A stretch of 64,000 nt of DNA from Butyrivibrio sp. AE3009. GTDB taxonomy: Bacteria; Bacillota; Clostridia; Lachnospirales; Lachnospiraceae. The stretch is from contig NZ_ATVS01000004.1 in assembly GCF_000420845.1 (NCBI RefSeq), positions 1 through 64,000 of the forward strand, written 5' to 3'. Below, in pieces: positions 16,351-25,958 of this stretch. Positions within the stretch are counted from its first letter, which is position 1. Each line of letters opens with the position of its first letter. The notes under the pieces were generated by a model, which was not told where the DNA came from, did not search any database, and worked only from the letters and a program-made list of their open reading frames with translations. A program made the position numbers and the translations under genes.

Positions 16351-19300
16351 CTATAAAGCTTCAAGAAAAGCCTTTGCCATTTTCAGAAGGGTTCCGGTTT
16401 CTGTAATATTCTTTGAGTTGCCATCCGTGGCATTAGCTGAAGCCGCGCCTTTGTTCAAAGGCTGTATCTGTGCGTGGTAAAGGATCGCTATTTTATCTTG
16501 GCCCACACCAAATTCCCTTATACTCTCTGCCAGTTTGTCGCACATTTTACGTCTAACGGTTTCTAAATATTCAGTCTCTTCGCTGCCCGGGCTTGTAGTC
16601 GTTGTCAGCATTCCGGCTATCATTCCGCCCTCTTCATACAGTGTTGCGGTGATAAGTCCGTACTCGTAAGTCTGAATACTAGCTTCCATCCGTGATTTTT
16701 GTGTGTCATCACTTTTGATTGTGATGTGCATGGAAATCTTTTGCCCGTCTATCATTGCAGGTACTTCAAAGCTGCCTCTTTCGGAGCTCTGACTCATGAC
16801 GGTGAGCTGCTTCTGCATGAGCCTTATGCTCTTGACGTCGATGTAGGAGTTCTCCGGCGCCTCAAGCACTTCGGAGAGTTTGTCCGAGATCGAAGAAAGA
16901 GTATCCCTATAGGTCTTTCCATAGTTTTCTTCGCCGAGAGCTTGTGTCAAAAGGTCCTGCTCTCTTGCTATCTCGTCTCTTCCCAGATCTTCCGTCTTAT
17001 CCCAAATGCTTCCGGCACGTCTGTCCCGTCTATTGGAGATCATGGCTTCAATGTTGTTTAAGGTAACCTCTAGCCCAAGCGCATTTAACTCATCCACCGC
17101 TCCGGCGGCTGCCTTAGATGAAGCTATGTCTCTTATTTCTCTGACCTGCTGCTTGTAAAACTCGTTGTTTAGCTCCTTATCCTCACCTGCTTCTTCCAGC
17201 TTGTCAGCAAGCTCGTTTAAAAGAGTCCTGTCATCGGGTTTTACTTTTGATAGTTTTTCAGGTTCAAGATTCTCATATACTATATCGGCTTTGGCACTGT
17301 AATATCTGAAGGCCTCACTTATCTGTTCATCAATTTTTTTTGCGCCTTCCCTTGAAACGCCCTCCAGACCGCCAAAGTCATCATCTACAGTAAAATCTAT
17401 GCCGCGCCTTGCCCCCGCCTGGGTTCTTGTGGCAGATAAAAGATTGCCCAGAGTCATATCTCTTCCGGTCCTTAGAACCGAACCTATGGCCTGATAATCG
17501 CCTGCCTTAAGGGTGGCAAAAAGTCTGTAGATTCCGATAAAAGAGGTTTTCTCCTCCCGAGTTATATTCTTTTGCTTCTCAAGCTTGTAGATAAATCTTG
17601 AGTATTTCTCGTCCTTACCTGAGTTATCTCTTCCCTTCTCATCACCTGCAAGGTTCTGATCAAGGGCCTGTCCAAGCTCTTCCAAAGTCATGGACAGCGG
17701 ATTCTTGCCGTCTCTTATAAGGTCAAGAACTGCTCCGGGTTTGAGTCTGTCCAGGGTTGCCTTGAGCGTCTGATCCCAGCTTCTTACCTTCTCTATATTT
17801 TCCTCTGTGATCTCCATTTGGTTGTATCCAAGGATTCTCACAGCCCGTCTGTTATCTTCGTTTAGCTCCTCTCCCTTTTCCTTTAGAAGCTCATCTATAT
17901 TTCCAAAGGCCTTTTTGATGCTGTCGCCAAGGTCCGGTCTTACCTCTGTCTCCAGTGCTTCATAGCTCTTTTGCGCCTTGCTGTAGGAAAGGGTGAGCTT
18001 GTGTGAAGTAGCACTTATCTCTGAAAGACTTGCGTTGCCAAACTCATCTGCCATGGCACCGACAACATCAACCGGACCGGACTTAATCACATTTACTCTT
18101 GTGATAGTCATGTTAAGGACGGTGGTCTGAGTCTTAGTATCTACACCTGTTATCTCATCAAGCGCTATACCGGCGCTCTCATCTGCAGCGTTGCCAAGGA
18201 TGCTTTTTAACTTATCGATGAGATCCTGCATTGGAGCTGTATCTATTGAGAACCCGCTGGAAAGAAGCTGGTGGTTGGCGTTGGCTGTCATCTTCATGCG
18301 GACTTCCTCAAGCTGGAGTCTTGCCTTGATAAAACGAGGATCCTGACCATCCACTGTGATATCGTTTGCCGCTTTGCTTGCCAAAACCCTTGTCTCAGTA
18401 TCAAGATTCTTGATGTTCAGTGTTTTTCCGTAAGCGATGACTCTCTTGATGCCATCGTCGCTAATATTCCTTGTTACTCTTTCAAGATTCTGAGCCCTGG
18501 AATAAAGGCTCTTACTGTTGTACAGGTTTGCATCAGTGACCTTTTTCATATCATAAAGAGCTGATGCTATGGCCTCTGCGGCTTTATCCTCAGTTATGGG
18601 GAATTCTATACTTTTAAGCTCAGTGGCTGCTGTAAGGTTCTCCGGTGTAAGGGGGATTCCCTGCTCAACTATCCACTTGGCTGTGTCTCTTACTTCCAAA
18701 TTACCTGTATCAAGGTCGGCTTCTTCTATAATCTTATCTATCTGGGGCGCAAGCTGCTGCCAGTCGAAGTCCTCAGCCTTCTGTGCGTAGTAGCCGCCCA
18801 TCTCCTGGGAGTAGAAACCTCTCTGCACTCTGTCCATACCATTGGTACTGTGGGATGCGAAATAGAGATTCTCAATGGTGGGCTGCATCTTGTTGAGCAC
18901 CATGAATTTGACAGCACTGTCATCAAGAGCCGTCATGTTCTTTATCTCATCGTAGGCTACCTTGGCTGCCTTCACGTTCTCTCCGGTAAGAGGCACATCA
19001 TTCTCATGAAAGCTCTTCTGAATAGCTGCGGCAAAGGACTCGCTTCCGGTGATGCGGGATAGCTTCTCAAGGCTAAGGTCATCATTATAACCTGTTATCT
19101 CCACACCGGATTCAAGGAGCACACTCTTTATTTTGTCGATAATTGTAACTGTTTCCGAAGGGTCCAGATTCCTAAGATCAAATCCATCCTCACAGGCCTT
19201 GGCATAGTCTTCTGCGGACATGGTATTTGAAAGGAGCGCCATATAGTTATGCTGCGTCAGAACATCCGTGTTCTGTGCCATCTGGCTCATATCGTCGAGG

Positions 19301-19488
19301 GATCTTGCTTTTCTTGAATAGGCTTCGTTTCCGAATAAGCTGGTATCAAGATCCACAGAAAAAGCGGTAAGGCCATCCATGGCATTGCTGCCGATCCTGG
19401 AATAAGTTGGTCTCCCCATATCCATCCCTGATGTATTCAAACTCTGGGAAACCTTCTGATCGGATACAGTATTAAAAGTAATGTTCAT
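16351..19488 (-). CDS. Large DUF6240-type protein linked to flagellin
   Basis: The start at ATG 19488 (GAGGCG upstream) gives 1045 residues; the frame before it has no ribosome binding site. I associate it with DUF6240 proteins of Lachnospiraceae, which are found near flagellar genes. It is mostly helical and hydrophilic, with repeated blocks of 70-100 residues built on a pattern like 'L..L....I.....N...A..'. It has no signal peptide or membrane helix. The C-terminal part (VPAMIDGQKISMHITI, then GGMIAGMLTTTT) is beta-rich and resembles the hook-length-control/flagellar C-terminal type. Placement behind a sigma-28 promoter and before flagellin supports a late flagellar role, but the function is unknown. 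Confidence 0.65.
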   Translation of the reverse strand: MNITFNTVSDQKVSQSLNTSGMDMGRPTYSRIGSNAMDGLTAFSVDLDTSLFGNEAYSRKARSLDDMSQMAQNTDVLTQHNYMALLSNTMSAEDYAKACEDGFDLRNLDPSETVTIIDKIKSVLLESGVEITGYNDDLSLEKLSRITGSESFAAAIQKSFHENDVPLTGENVKAAKVAYDEIKNMTALDDSAVKFMVLNKMQPTIENLYFASHSTNGMDRVQRGFYSQEMGGYYAQKAEDFDWQQLAPQIDKIIEEADLDTGNLEVRDTAKWIVEQGIPLTPENLTAATELKSIEFPITEDKAAEAIASALYDMKKVTDANLYNSKSLYSRAQNLERVTRNISDDGIKRVIAYGKTLNIKNLDTETRVLASKAANDITVDGQDPRFIKARLQLEEVRMKMTANANHQLLSSGFSIDTAPMQDLIDKLKSILGNAADESAGIALDEITGVDTKTQTTVLNMTITRVNVIKSGPVDVVGAMADEFGNASLSEISATSHKLTLSYSKAQKSYEALETEVRPDLGDSIKKAFGNIDELLKEKGEELNEDNRRAVRILGYNQMEITEENIEKVRSWDQTLKATLDRLKPGAVLDLIRDGKNPLSMTLEELGQALDQNLAGDEKGRDNSGKDEKYSRFIYKLEKQKNITREEKTSFIGIYRLFATLKAGDYQAIGSVLRTGRDMTLGNLLSATRTQAGARRGIDFTVDDDFGGLEGVSREGAKKIDEQISEAFRYYSAKADIVYENLEPEKLSKVKPDDRTLLNELADKLEEAGEDKELNNEFYKQQVREIRDIASSKAAAGAVDELNALGLEVTLNNIEAMISNRRDRRAGSIWDKTEDLGRDEIAREQDLLTQALGEENYGKTYRDTLSSISDKLSEVLEAPENSYIDVKSIRLMQKQLTVMSQSSERGSFEVPAMIDGQKISMHITIKSDDTQKSRMEASIQTYEYGLITATLYEEGGMIAGMLTTTTSPGSEETEYLETVRRKMCDKLAESIREFGVGQDKIAILYHAQIQPLNKGAASANATDGNSKNITETGTLLKMAKAFLEAL

Positions 19489-19518
19489 ATTCGCCTCATA
19501 AATTACGTGCAAAACAAT

Positions 19519-19551
19519 AGAAGGTGATGAACCTATCATTCATCACCTTCT
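19519..19551 (-). terminator. 12-bp stem-loop between glgB and the flagellar unit
   Basis: AGAAGGTGATGA and TCATCACCTTCT pair perfectly around a 9-nt loop, followed on the minus strand by TATTGTTTT. It can end the glgB transcript. It also falls at the very 5' end of the transcript from the sigma-28-type promoter and could act there as a protective stem-loop. Confidence 0.7.
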
Positions 19552-19578
19552 ATTTCGGCTAGTGCCGCAAAATTCTTA
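19552..19578 (-). promoter_or_regulatory. Sigma-28 (SigD/FliA)-type flagellar promoter
   Basis: The minus strand reads TAAG (19575-19578), 15 nt, then GCCGAAAT (19552-19559). This is close to the SigD consensus TAAA-N15-GCCGATAT. It is correctly placed for the DUF6240-flagellin-fliS unit. Confidence 0.75.
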
Positions 19579-19599
19579 ACCGTTTTAATTAAATAGCAT

Positions 19600-21633
19600 T
19601 TATGCCTTTTTCTTGGCTGCAGTCTTTTTTGCAGGCTTCTTCTCCTTAGGCTCCGCTTCTTTCTTTGCTTCTTTCTTTACTTCTTTTTTAGCTTCCTTCT
19701 TCTCTTCCTTGGCAGGCTCCTTAGCGTCTGCGTTCTGGAAAACAAATACCTCGGCTCCGTAAGGAGGAAGATCAAAGGTAATGCTGTAATCCTTGTAGTC
19801 GCAAAGTCCGGGAACAGCCTTGATCTTGGCAGGTATACCGCTGCCCATGCCGCCGAAGCGCTCCTCTGCGCTGTCCAGGAGGTGTGTGTAGGTTCCGGCA
19901 AATGGAACACCTACCATGAAGCCCTTGCGCTCTACAGGTGTCATATTGATAACAAAGAGTATATTGTCCTTGCCGTTAATTGCTCTTCTGTAGAAGCTGT
20001 AGGTGCTGCGCTCCTTGTCATCTGCATTGATCCATTCGAATCCGCCCCAGTCGTTGTCGACTTCGTACATGGCGGGATATTTTCTGTAAATCTTAAGGAG
20101 TTCGGATACATAATCCTTCATTCCTCTGTTGAGGGGGTTGGCAAGAAGGAACCAGTCAAGTTCTCTCTTCTCACTCCACTCACGCTCCTGGCCGAAGTCC
20201 TGGCCCATGAAGAGGAGTTTTTTGCCGGAGTGTCCGAACATGTAGGTATAGCCGGCGCGAAGGTTGGCGTATTTATCAACCTTGTATCCGGGCATCTTCT
20301 CAAGCATTGAGCACTTGAGGTGTACAACCTCATCATGGGAAAGAGGCAGGATATAGTTCTCCGCGTCATTGTAGCTCATTGCGAAGGTCATCATGTAATG
20401 TGCGCCCTGTCTGAAATAAGGGTCAAGCTTCATGTATTCACAGAAGTCATGCATCCATCCCATATTCCACTTGAAGGCAAAGCCAAGGCCGCCATCTTCG
20501 GGCCTTGCGGTAACCTTGGGCCATGCTGTTGATTCCTCAGCAATGGTGAGAACTTCGGGATAGGTGCCCCTTACAACACTGTTGAAATGCTTGAAGAACT
20601 CAATTGCCTCAAGGTTCTTGTTGTCGCCGTATTTATTGGGTACCCACTGTCCGTCCTTCTTGCCGTAGTCCAGATACAACATGGAAGCCACTGCGTCTAC
20701 ACGAAGTCCGTCAATGTGGAATTTTCTGATCCAGTAGAGTGCATTGGCGATGAGGAAGTTCCTTACCTCATTCTTCTCAAGATTGAATATCTTGGTGCCC
20801 CAGTCGGGATGTTCGCCCTTTCTTGGGTCGGGATGTTCGTAGATGCAGGAGCCGTCAAAGCAGGCAAGTCCAAACTCATCAGGGCAGAAGTGTGCGGGAA
20901 CCCAGTCAAGGATGACGCCGATGCCTGCCTTATGAAGCTTGTTCACAAGGTACATGAAGTCTGTAGGCTCACCGTATCTGGATGTGGGCGCATAGTAGCC
21001 TGTTACCTGATATCCCCAGGAGCCGTCAAAAGGGTGCTCCGCAATACCGATAAGCTCGATGTGGGTGTACTGCATCTCCTTGAGATACTCAACAATCCTG
21101 TCTGCGAACTGCCTGTAAGTATAGAAACCATCCTCGGTTCCGTCGGGATGTTTCATCCAGGAGCCGATGTGGCACTCGTAGATTGCAATGGGAAGACGGT
21201 TAACGTCCTTGCCCTTGATGCTGTCATACCATTTGTCATCAGACCACTTGAATCCTGACAGATCCGTTGTTCTTGATGCATTCCCGGGACGCAGCTCTGC
21301 GTAGTTGGCATAAGGATCTGCCTTGTAGAGCTTCCTGCCGTCCTGTGTAGTGATCATGAATTTGTAGAGCGTTCCTATTCCTACTCCGGGAATAAAGAGC
21401 GTCCAAATGTTGCCGGTCTTGGAACGCTGCATCTGATGTGCGTTCTCATCCCAGTTGTTGAAATCTCCTACCACATGAACATCTGCCGCATTTGGTGCCC
21501 ATACTGCAAAAAAGAATCCTTTTTTGCCGCCTTCTTCTGAAGGATGAGCTCCTAGCTTCTCATAGATCTCATAATGAGTTCCCTGTCCAAAAAGATATTC
21601 ATCAGCCTCAGATATAAAAACTTTCTGACTCAT
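19600..21633 (-). CDS. glgB: 1,4-alpha-glucan (glycogen) branching enzyme with lysine-rich tail
   Basis: This GH13 enzyme (677 residues) makes alpha-1,6 branches in glycogen in the cytoplasm. An N-terminal CBM48 domain (FFAVWAPNAADVHVVGDFNNW) precedes the catalytic barrel. GLRVDAVASML holds the nucleophile Asp, TIAEEST the acid/base Glu, and LSHDEVVH the third acidic residue. The C-terminal beta domain ends at about residue 632. A tail of about 40 residues follows, made almost only of K, E, A and P (KKEAKKEVKK-like repeats ending in AAKKKA), which is not part of the family. GGGGGAA precedes the ATG. Confidence 0.95.
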   Translation of the reverse strand: MSQKVFISEADEYLFGQGTHYEIYEKLGAHPSEEGGKKGFFFAVWAPNAADVHVVGDFNNWDENAHQMQRSKTGNIWTLFIPGVGIGTLYKFMITTQDGRKLYKADPYANYAELRPGNASRTTDLSGFKWSDDKWYDSIKGKDVNRLPIAIYECHIGSWMKHPDGTEDGFYTYRQFADRIVEYLKEMQYTHIELIGIAEHPFDGSWGYQVTGYYAPTSRYGEPTDFMYLVNKLHKAGIGVILDWVPAHFCPDEFGLACFDGSCIYEHPDPRKGEHPDWGTKIFNLEKNEVRNFLIANALYWIRKFHIDGLRVDAVASMLYLDYGKKDGQWVPNKYGDNKNLEAIEFFKHFNSVVRGTYPEVLTIAEESTAWPKVTARPEDGGLGFAFKWNMGWMHDFCEYMKLDPYFRQGAHYMMTFAMSYNDAENYILPLSHDEVVHLKCSMLEKMPGYKVDKYANLRAGYTYMFGHSGKKLLFMGQDFGQEREWSEKRELDWFLLANPLNRGMKDYVSELLKIYRKYPAMYEVDNDWGGFEWINADDKERSTYSFYRRAINGKDNILFVINMTPVERKGFMVGVPFAGTYTHLLDSAEERFGGMGSGIPAKIKAVPGLCDYKDYSITFDLPPYGAEVFVFQNADAKEPAKEEKKEAKKEVKKEAKKEAEPKEKKPAKKTAAKKKA

Positions 21634-21668
21634 ATTTTTTCCCCCTCGGTCAAAAGTAATTATAGTAA

Positions 21669-24600
21669 TTAATGCATAAAGTCTTTTTCTCTTAAAATAA
21701 CCATATCGTTCTCGTCATAACGCTTGTTAACGATGATGTCCATGAAATGACCCACGGACTTCTTCTCTGCGTAGTAAATGGCGTCGTCCACGATATCCTT
21801 GACCTCTGCCACAGTTACCTCGTGGTCAAGGGTCTGTCTCTCGGAGATTCTGGTGTGAAGAGCCAGAATTCCCAGATTGTCGATGGCATACTCTTTTTCA
21901 AGGGCATACTGTCTTGCGTAGGCAACCAGCGAATCGTCGTCAAGGGCCTCTATATCAACCCTGGCGTTGAAACTCTGCTGAAGGGAAGGGTTCTTGTCAA
22001 GGAATCTGTCCATGTCTTCCTTGGTGTCTTCCATAACTATTACAAGGCCCTTGTTCTCCTCCTGAAGAACCTTCAGAAGCTCGCTGACAGTCTCCGGAAG
22101 AAGGTCTGCTGCCCTCTGTATGATGAGAGCGCCGTTGGCCAGCTTGTCAAAAATGGCTCCAACGCTCTTCTTGTTAAGTGTATTGGCTGTGATCTTGGCA
22201 ACCTTGCCGCTGAAGTTGGAATCGGAGGCCTGCATTGCCTTGATAAGTCCCTTGGCAAGATTGACGGTGCCGGCTCCCTCTTCTCCGGTTACGATGGCAT
22301 TGCCGGAAAAAGCGTCCATGCTGAGATTATCAATCGCGTTGATTATCTGCCTCCTGGACTTCTTGTGGTGGATGTAGGGGCCAAAAAGCTCCTTCTCCTC
22401 GGGAGTCATGGTCCTTACGCGCTCCTCCATCTCACGGTTACCGATGTGGTGCTTCTTGGGACCCGGTTCGGACTTGACATCCTTTTTATCTGATGAGGTA
22501 TCTTTGCCTGATTCTGGCTGCTTATTATCTTCAGAAGAGTCCTCATCGTCATCTTCGTCGTCAGAGTCATCCTCTGAACTATCTGCGGAAGTATCTGCAG
22601 GTTCGTTATCGGAAGCGTTCTCTGCCTCTTTGGCACTGCCTGCTTCTTCAACTGATTCTTCAGACTTAGCCTCCTTTGCAGGTGTTTCGCTACTCTCAGC
22701 TGAAGTTTCATCGGTATTCTCTGCAGGAGTCTCATTATCGTTCTCTGCAGGGGCTTCGCTGTCAGCGTCTTCCGGCTCAGCTGATTCTTCTGCAGTTTCG
22801 GAAGGTGTTACAGCCTCCTCAGGCTGCTCTGCAGCGCTGTTCTCTGTCTCAGTTATATTCTCATCTGTGAGGACATCATCAGCGTCCTCGTCCTCATATG
22901 AATAGTTGCCGTTATCGGCATCTTCCATATTCTCGCTGTCCATTACCTCGGCAACCGCTTCATTTATTACATCCTCGCTGCCGCGGCTCCAGTCGCCTCT
23001 TCCGGAAGCCTTGTCGTGGCGCTCCTTCTTGATGGCATCTGAAATAGCCTTCTCAATCTTCTCCTGAAGGCCTGCCTTGGTTTTCTCATCAAAGTCAGCA
23101 AACATGTCGCCGGTCTCATCGGCAACTCTCTTCTTGACTCTCTCAAGCTGCTTCTGCTGCTGGCTCTTCTTGAACTGCTCCCAGTTCTCCATGTACTCGG
23201 CAATGCTGATCTGGCCTGTGATCTGTTTCTCAACCATAGGCTCGGGCTCAACAGCCATACTTATCTGACCGTCTGACTCCTGTGACAGGATCCTCTCGAA
23301 ATGAGAAGGCATCTGGTAGCTGGCGTTAGGGTGGATAACGGCTCCGGGTACCTCATCCTCAAGGGGTTTCTCCTCATAGGTCGCAGGACCAAATGTTGTT
23401 GGAATCGGCGGTATTTCTTTTGTATTGCGCTCTACAAATTCCTTGAATTTGACTGAATCATCTGAACGAAGCTCGGCAAAATCCGGCTGCGAAACGCCCC
23501 CTTCAAAGTCCTCGGGATTCTGGTAACCCTCGTTTTTGGCTTCTCCGAGAATAGGGCCGTTTCCGCCGTATTTGATATCTATTCCAAGCTCAGGAGCTGT
23601 GGGAATGTCCTGGGTCTGTGTGTCGAAAAAGACCTCCTGCATGGTTCCGGTGGCTGACTGCGACACAGCAGCAAAGGCAGGTGAAAAGCTCCTGGTCTCA
23701 TCACCCGGAACCTGTTCCTGCGGGGTCTCCTGTTCATCATATATCTCTGCCGTATCAGGTTTTAGCTGTTCCTGTACAGGCTCATAGATTCTGGTCTCGT
23801 CAGTGAGCTTACCTTCGGCAAAGGCCTCTTTTAACCCCTGCGCCAGCGTCTCCTGAAGGTTCATGGTGTTATAGTCGCTGATGTCTACAGATGGTTCCTT
23901 GATCTCACTGATGTGAGGGTATCTGATCTGGTAAGGATCGTACTCAGGCTCTGCGGCGGGCTCCTGTGAAGGTTCCTGTTCCTGCTTAAGCGCTTCTTCC
24001 GCTCTCACCTGGGCCTCAGTGATAACCTCACTTACAGATTCAAATTCAGCAGTATCGGGCTCCGGCATGATCTCCTGTGAAGAATCGCCGGCAAGCTGCT
24101 TGTACTGGCCTGCATTATATATCTTGATGTCCTCGTCGGTTACGGGAGGCATCTCCTTGGTGGGCTGCTTGATCTCGATGGTTCCGGTCTCATCCTTGCC
24201 CACTTCATCCTTCTCGCTTACGATGGCTGTATCTACCTGTCCGCCGTGAGCTGCCTTGAGTCTTGCATATCTGTCCTGCTGCTCAGGTGAAAGGGGCTCG
24301 TGTAAAGCCTTGAGTTCCAAGGCCTTCATAACATATCTGCCCTCTCCGAACCACAGGAACATCTCGTCGCATTCCTCGATACACTCGGTGGTAAGGCCCA
24401 CACGGTGATAGAGATACGCAAGTTCATATGCCCATCTTTCACGGTAATCATGCTTCTTATATTCTTCGAGTACGGCAATTCTCTCCTCAAGACTTACGTC
24501 CTGGGCCTCGTAGAGCTTGTACTGAAGTATGTATCTTCCGGTGTCTCGCGGTGCTATCCTTACAAATTCCTTGTAATACTCAACCGCCTGAACGAACTCG

Positions 24601-24872
24601 CCCATTTTGATGGCCAGCTCGCAAAGAGAATAAACGATGGCTCTCCCCGTAGGGTGCCTGTCATAAGCCATAAGGAGTATATCCCTGCTCTCCTCATAGC
24701 GTCTGTTGATCTTATATAAGTCGCTGATGGTGCACAACATGGTGACGCTCTTGACGCGCTTCCAGTCAATAGTGTCAGCGATCTTTACTGCATCGGCATA
24801 CTTGCCTTCCCCAATCAAAGCCTTAATTTCATCGGCTCGAATTTTGTATTCGACTTTATCCAAAATATCCAC
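21669..24872 (-). CDS. TPR protein with acidic linker and degenerate AAA+ domain
   Basis: The 1067-residue protein has TPR-like helical repeats at about 1-200. A long linker rich in E, P, Q and D follows; residues about 640-790 are low complexity, dominated by E/A/S/D. The C-terminal domain (about 835-1060) has the layout of CbxX/SpoVK-type AAA+ ATPases, but Walker A is GEEGAGTV (Lys lost), Walker B is [11 protein letters not shown] (Asp-Glu lost) and the arginine-finger region is NPSLQQSF. It is therefore probably a non-catalytic scaffold. The start is GTG 24872 with a weak ribosome binding site; TTG 24863 is possible. No function is known. Confidence 0.75.
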   Translation of the reverse strand: MDILDKVEYKIRADEIKALIGEGKYADAVKIADTIDWKRVKSVTMLCTISDLYKINRRYEESRDILLMAYDRHPTGRAIVYSLCELAIKMGEFVQAVEYYKEFVRIAPRDTGRYILQYKLYEAQDVSLEERIAVLEEYKKHDYRERWAYELAYLYHRVGLTTECIEECDEMFLWFGEGRYVMKALELKALHEPLSPEQQDRYARLKAAHGGQVDTAIVSEKDEVGKDETGTIEIKQPTKEMPPVTDEDIKIYNAGQYKQLAGDSSQEIMPEPDTAEFESVSEVITEAQVRAEEALKQEQEPSQEPAAEPEYDPYQIRYPHISEIKEPSVDISDYNTMNLQETLAQGLKEAFAEGKLTDETRIYEPVQEQLKPDTAEIYDEQETPQEQVPGDETRSFSPAFAAVSQSATGTMQEVFFDTQTQDIPTAPELGIDIKYGGNGPILGEAKNEGYQNPEDFEGGVSQPDFAELRSDDSVKFKEFVERNTKEIPPIPTTFGPATYEEKPLEDEVPGAVIHPNASYQMPSHFERILSQESDGQISMAVEPEPMVEKQITGQISIAEYMENWEQFKKSQQQKQLERVKKRVADETGDMFADFDEKTKAGLQEKIEKAISDAIKKERHDKASGRGDWSRGSEDVINEAVAEVMDSENMEDADNGNYSYEDEDADDVLTDENITETENSAAEQPEEAVTPSETAEESAEPEDADSEAPAENDNETPAENTDETSAESSETPAKEAKSEESVEEAGSAKEAENASDNEPADTSADSSEDDSDDEDDDEDSSEDNKQPESGKDTSSDKKDVKSEPGPKKHHIGNREMEERVRTMTPEEKELFGPYIHHKKSRRQIINAIDNLSMDAFSGNAIVTGEEGAGTVNLAKGLIKAMQASDSNFSGKVAKITANTLNKKSVGAIFDKLANGALIIQRAADLLPETVSELLKVLQEENKGLVIVMEDTKEDMDRFLDKNPSLQQSFNARVDIEALDDDSLVAYARQYALEKEYAIDNLGILALHTRISERQTLDHEVTVAEVKDIVDDAIYYAEKKSVGHFMDIIVNKRYDENDMVILREKDFMH

Positions 24873-24892
24873 CCTTTTTTAGTAAAAAAAAT

Positions 24893-25045
24893 TATGATAC
24901 GAATTGCTCCGTTGAAAAGAACTCTCGCAATTCTAAAAACATTCGGAATCTGCAAAAATGCTACTTCCTCATGTTTTGAGGGTCCCAAATTCATAATGAG
25001 GATCATGCAAGCATGACCACATTATGACCTTTGTCCCCTATCATA
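24893..25045 (-). repeat. Structured repeat element, copy A
   Basis: This 153-nt element between ksgA and the TPR gene has TATGATA at one end and TATCATA at the other. It shares long blocks with 34871-35043. Three hairpins are seen. The first is GAATTGC/GCAATTC, with an inner GTT/AAC. The second is GGAA/TTCC. The third is TCATAATG/CATTATGA, with inner CATGC/GCATG. No open frame is present. I do not recognise it as a known RNA or mobile element family. Confidence 0.8.
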
Positions 25046-25078
25046 ATACTATATATAGTGTTAGTTTAACATAGCGCA

Positions 25079-25939
25079 CTACCTTTGTAAAATATCTGAG
25101 AGCTGTGCAAACTGCTCTAATGTCAGCACTTCTCCTCTTGCCCTTTCGTCAATCCCCATTTCTGCAAGGGCATCGGTAACCTGCTGCCTGGAAACACCAA
25201 GCTGTGGGCTACTAGACAGAGAGTTGGAAAGTGTTTTCCTTCTCTGGTTAAAAGCGGTTCTGATCATGTCAAAAAGGAATTTCTCATCCTTAACTGTTAC
25301 CTTGGGCTGCTCATAGCGCTCAAGATGCACTACGGCAGAGCCAACTCCGGGCTGTGGGATAAAAGAGCTGGGAGGAACCTCCATAACTTCTGTTGCCCTG
25401 GCATAAAATCCCACTGCCAGTGAAAGTGATCCGTAGTCCTTACTTCCGGGTCCCATACTCATGCGGTCCGCAACTTCCTTCTGAACCATAACCGTCACAC
25501 TCTCTATAGGAGCGCCGCTCTCAAAGAGCTTCATGATTATGGGAGTTGTTATGTAGTAAGGAAGATTGGCTACGACCTTGATGGGTCTTCCCTCATTATA
25601 TTTATTAACGATCTCCTCTATATCAACCTTGAGGACATCCTCATTGATAACTGTTATGTTGTCGTATTCAGACAGGGTATCCGCAAGAACGGGGATGAGA
25701 GTCTTGTCGATCTCCACTGCCACAACCTTTTTGGCGCTGTCCCCAAGATACTGGGTCAGGGTTCCGATGCCGGGGCCGATCTCAAGAACGCAGTCCTTGT
25801 CTGTGACACCTGCTGCCTCTACAATTCCCTCAAGAACACCGTTATCTATAAGAAAGTTCTGACCGAACTTCTTTTTGGCGCTCATATTGAATTTGGCCAG
25901 AACCTCTTTTGTCCTGGCTGGATTACCTAAATATGCCAT
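25079..25939 (-). CDS. rsmA: 16S rRNA dimethyladenosine transferase
   Basis: KsgA/RsmA dimethylates two adjacent adenines in helix 45 of 16S rRNA late in 30S assembly. The 286-residue protein has KKFGQNFLID at the start and the SAM-binding VLEIGPGIGTLT loop near residue 52. The catalytic motif VVANLPYYITTP lies near residue 122, and the C-terminal domain contains FNQRRKTLSNSL. It follows tatD after a 19-bp gap, a very common Firmicutes pairing. Confidence 0.97.
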   Translation of the reverse strand: MAYLGNPARTKEVLAKFNMSAKKKFGQNFLIDNGVLEGIVEAAGVTDKDCVLEIGPGIGTLTQYLGDSAKKVVAVEIDKTLIPVLADTLSEYDNITVINEDVLKVDIEEIVNKYNEGRPIKVVANLPYYITTPIIMKLFESGAPIESVTVMVQKEVADRMSMGPGSKDYGSLSLAVGFYARATEVMEVPPSSFIPQPGVGSAVVHLERYEQPKVTVKDEKFLFDMIRTAFNQRRKTLSNSLSSSPQLGVSRQQVTDALAEMGIDERARGEVLTLEQFAQLSDILQR

Positions 25940-25958
25940 AGTATTCCTCTTTTATGTG

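Noticed and set aside
20587-21258. 223-codon plus-strand frame inside glgB
   Set aside because: It is antisense to the conserved catalytic barrel of the branching enzyme and has no start signal.
21747-22905. Two long plus-strand frames opposite the TPR/AAA+ gene
   Set aside because: They are antisense products of the AAA+ domain and the acidic low-complexity linker; the serine-rich one simply mirrors the Glu/Ala codons.
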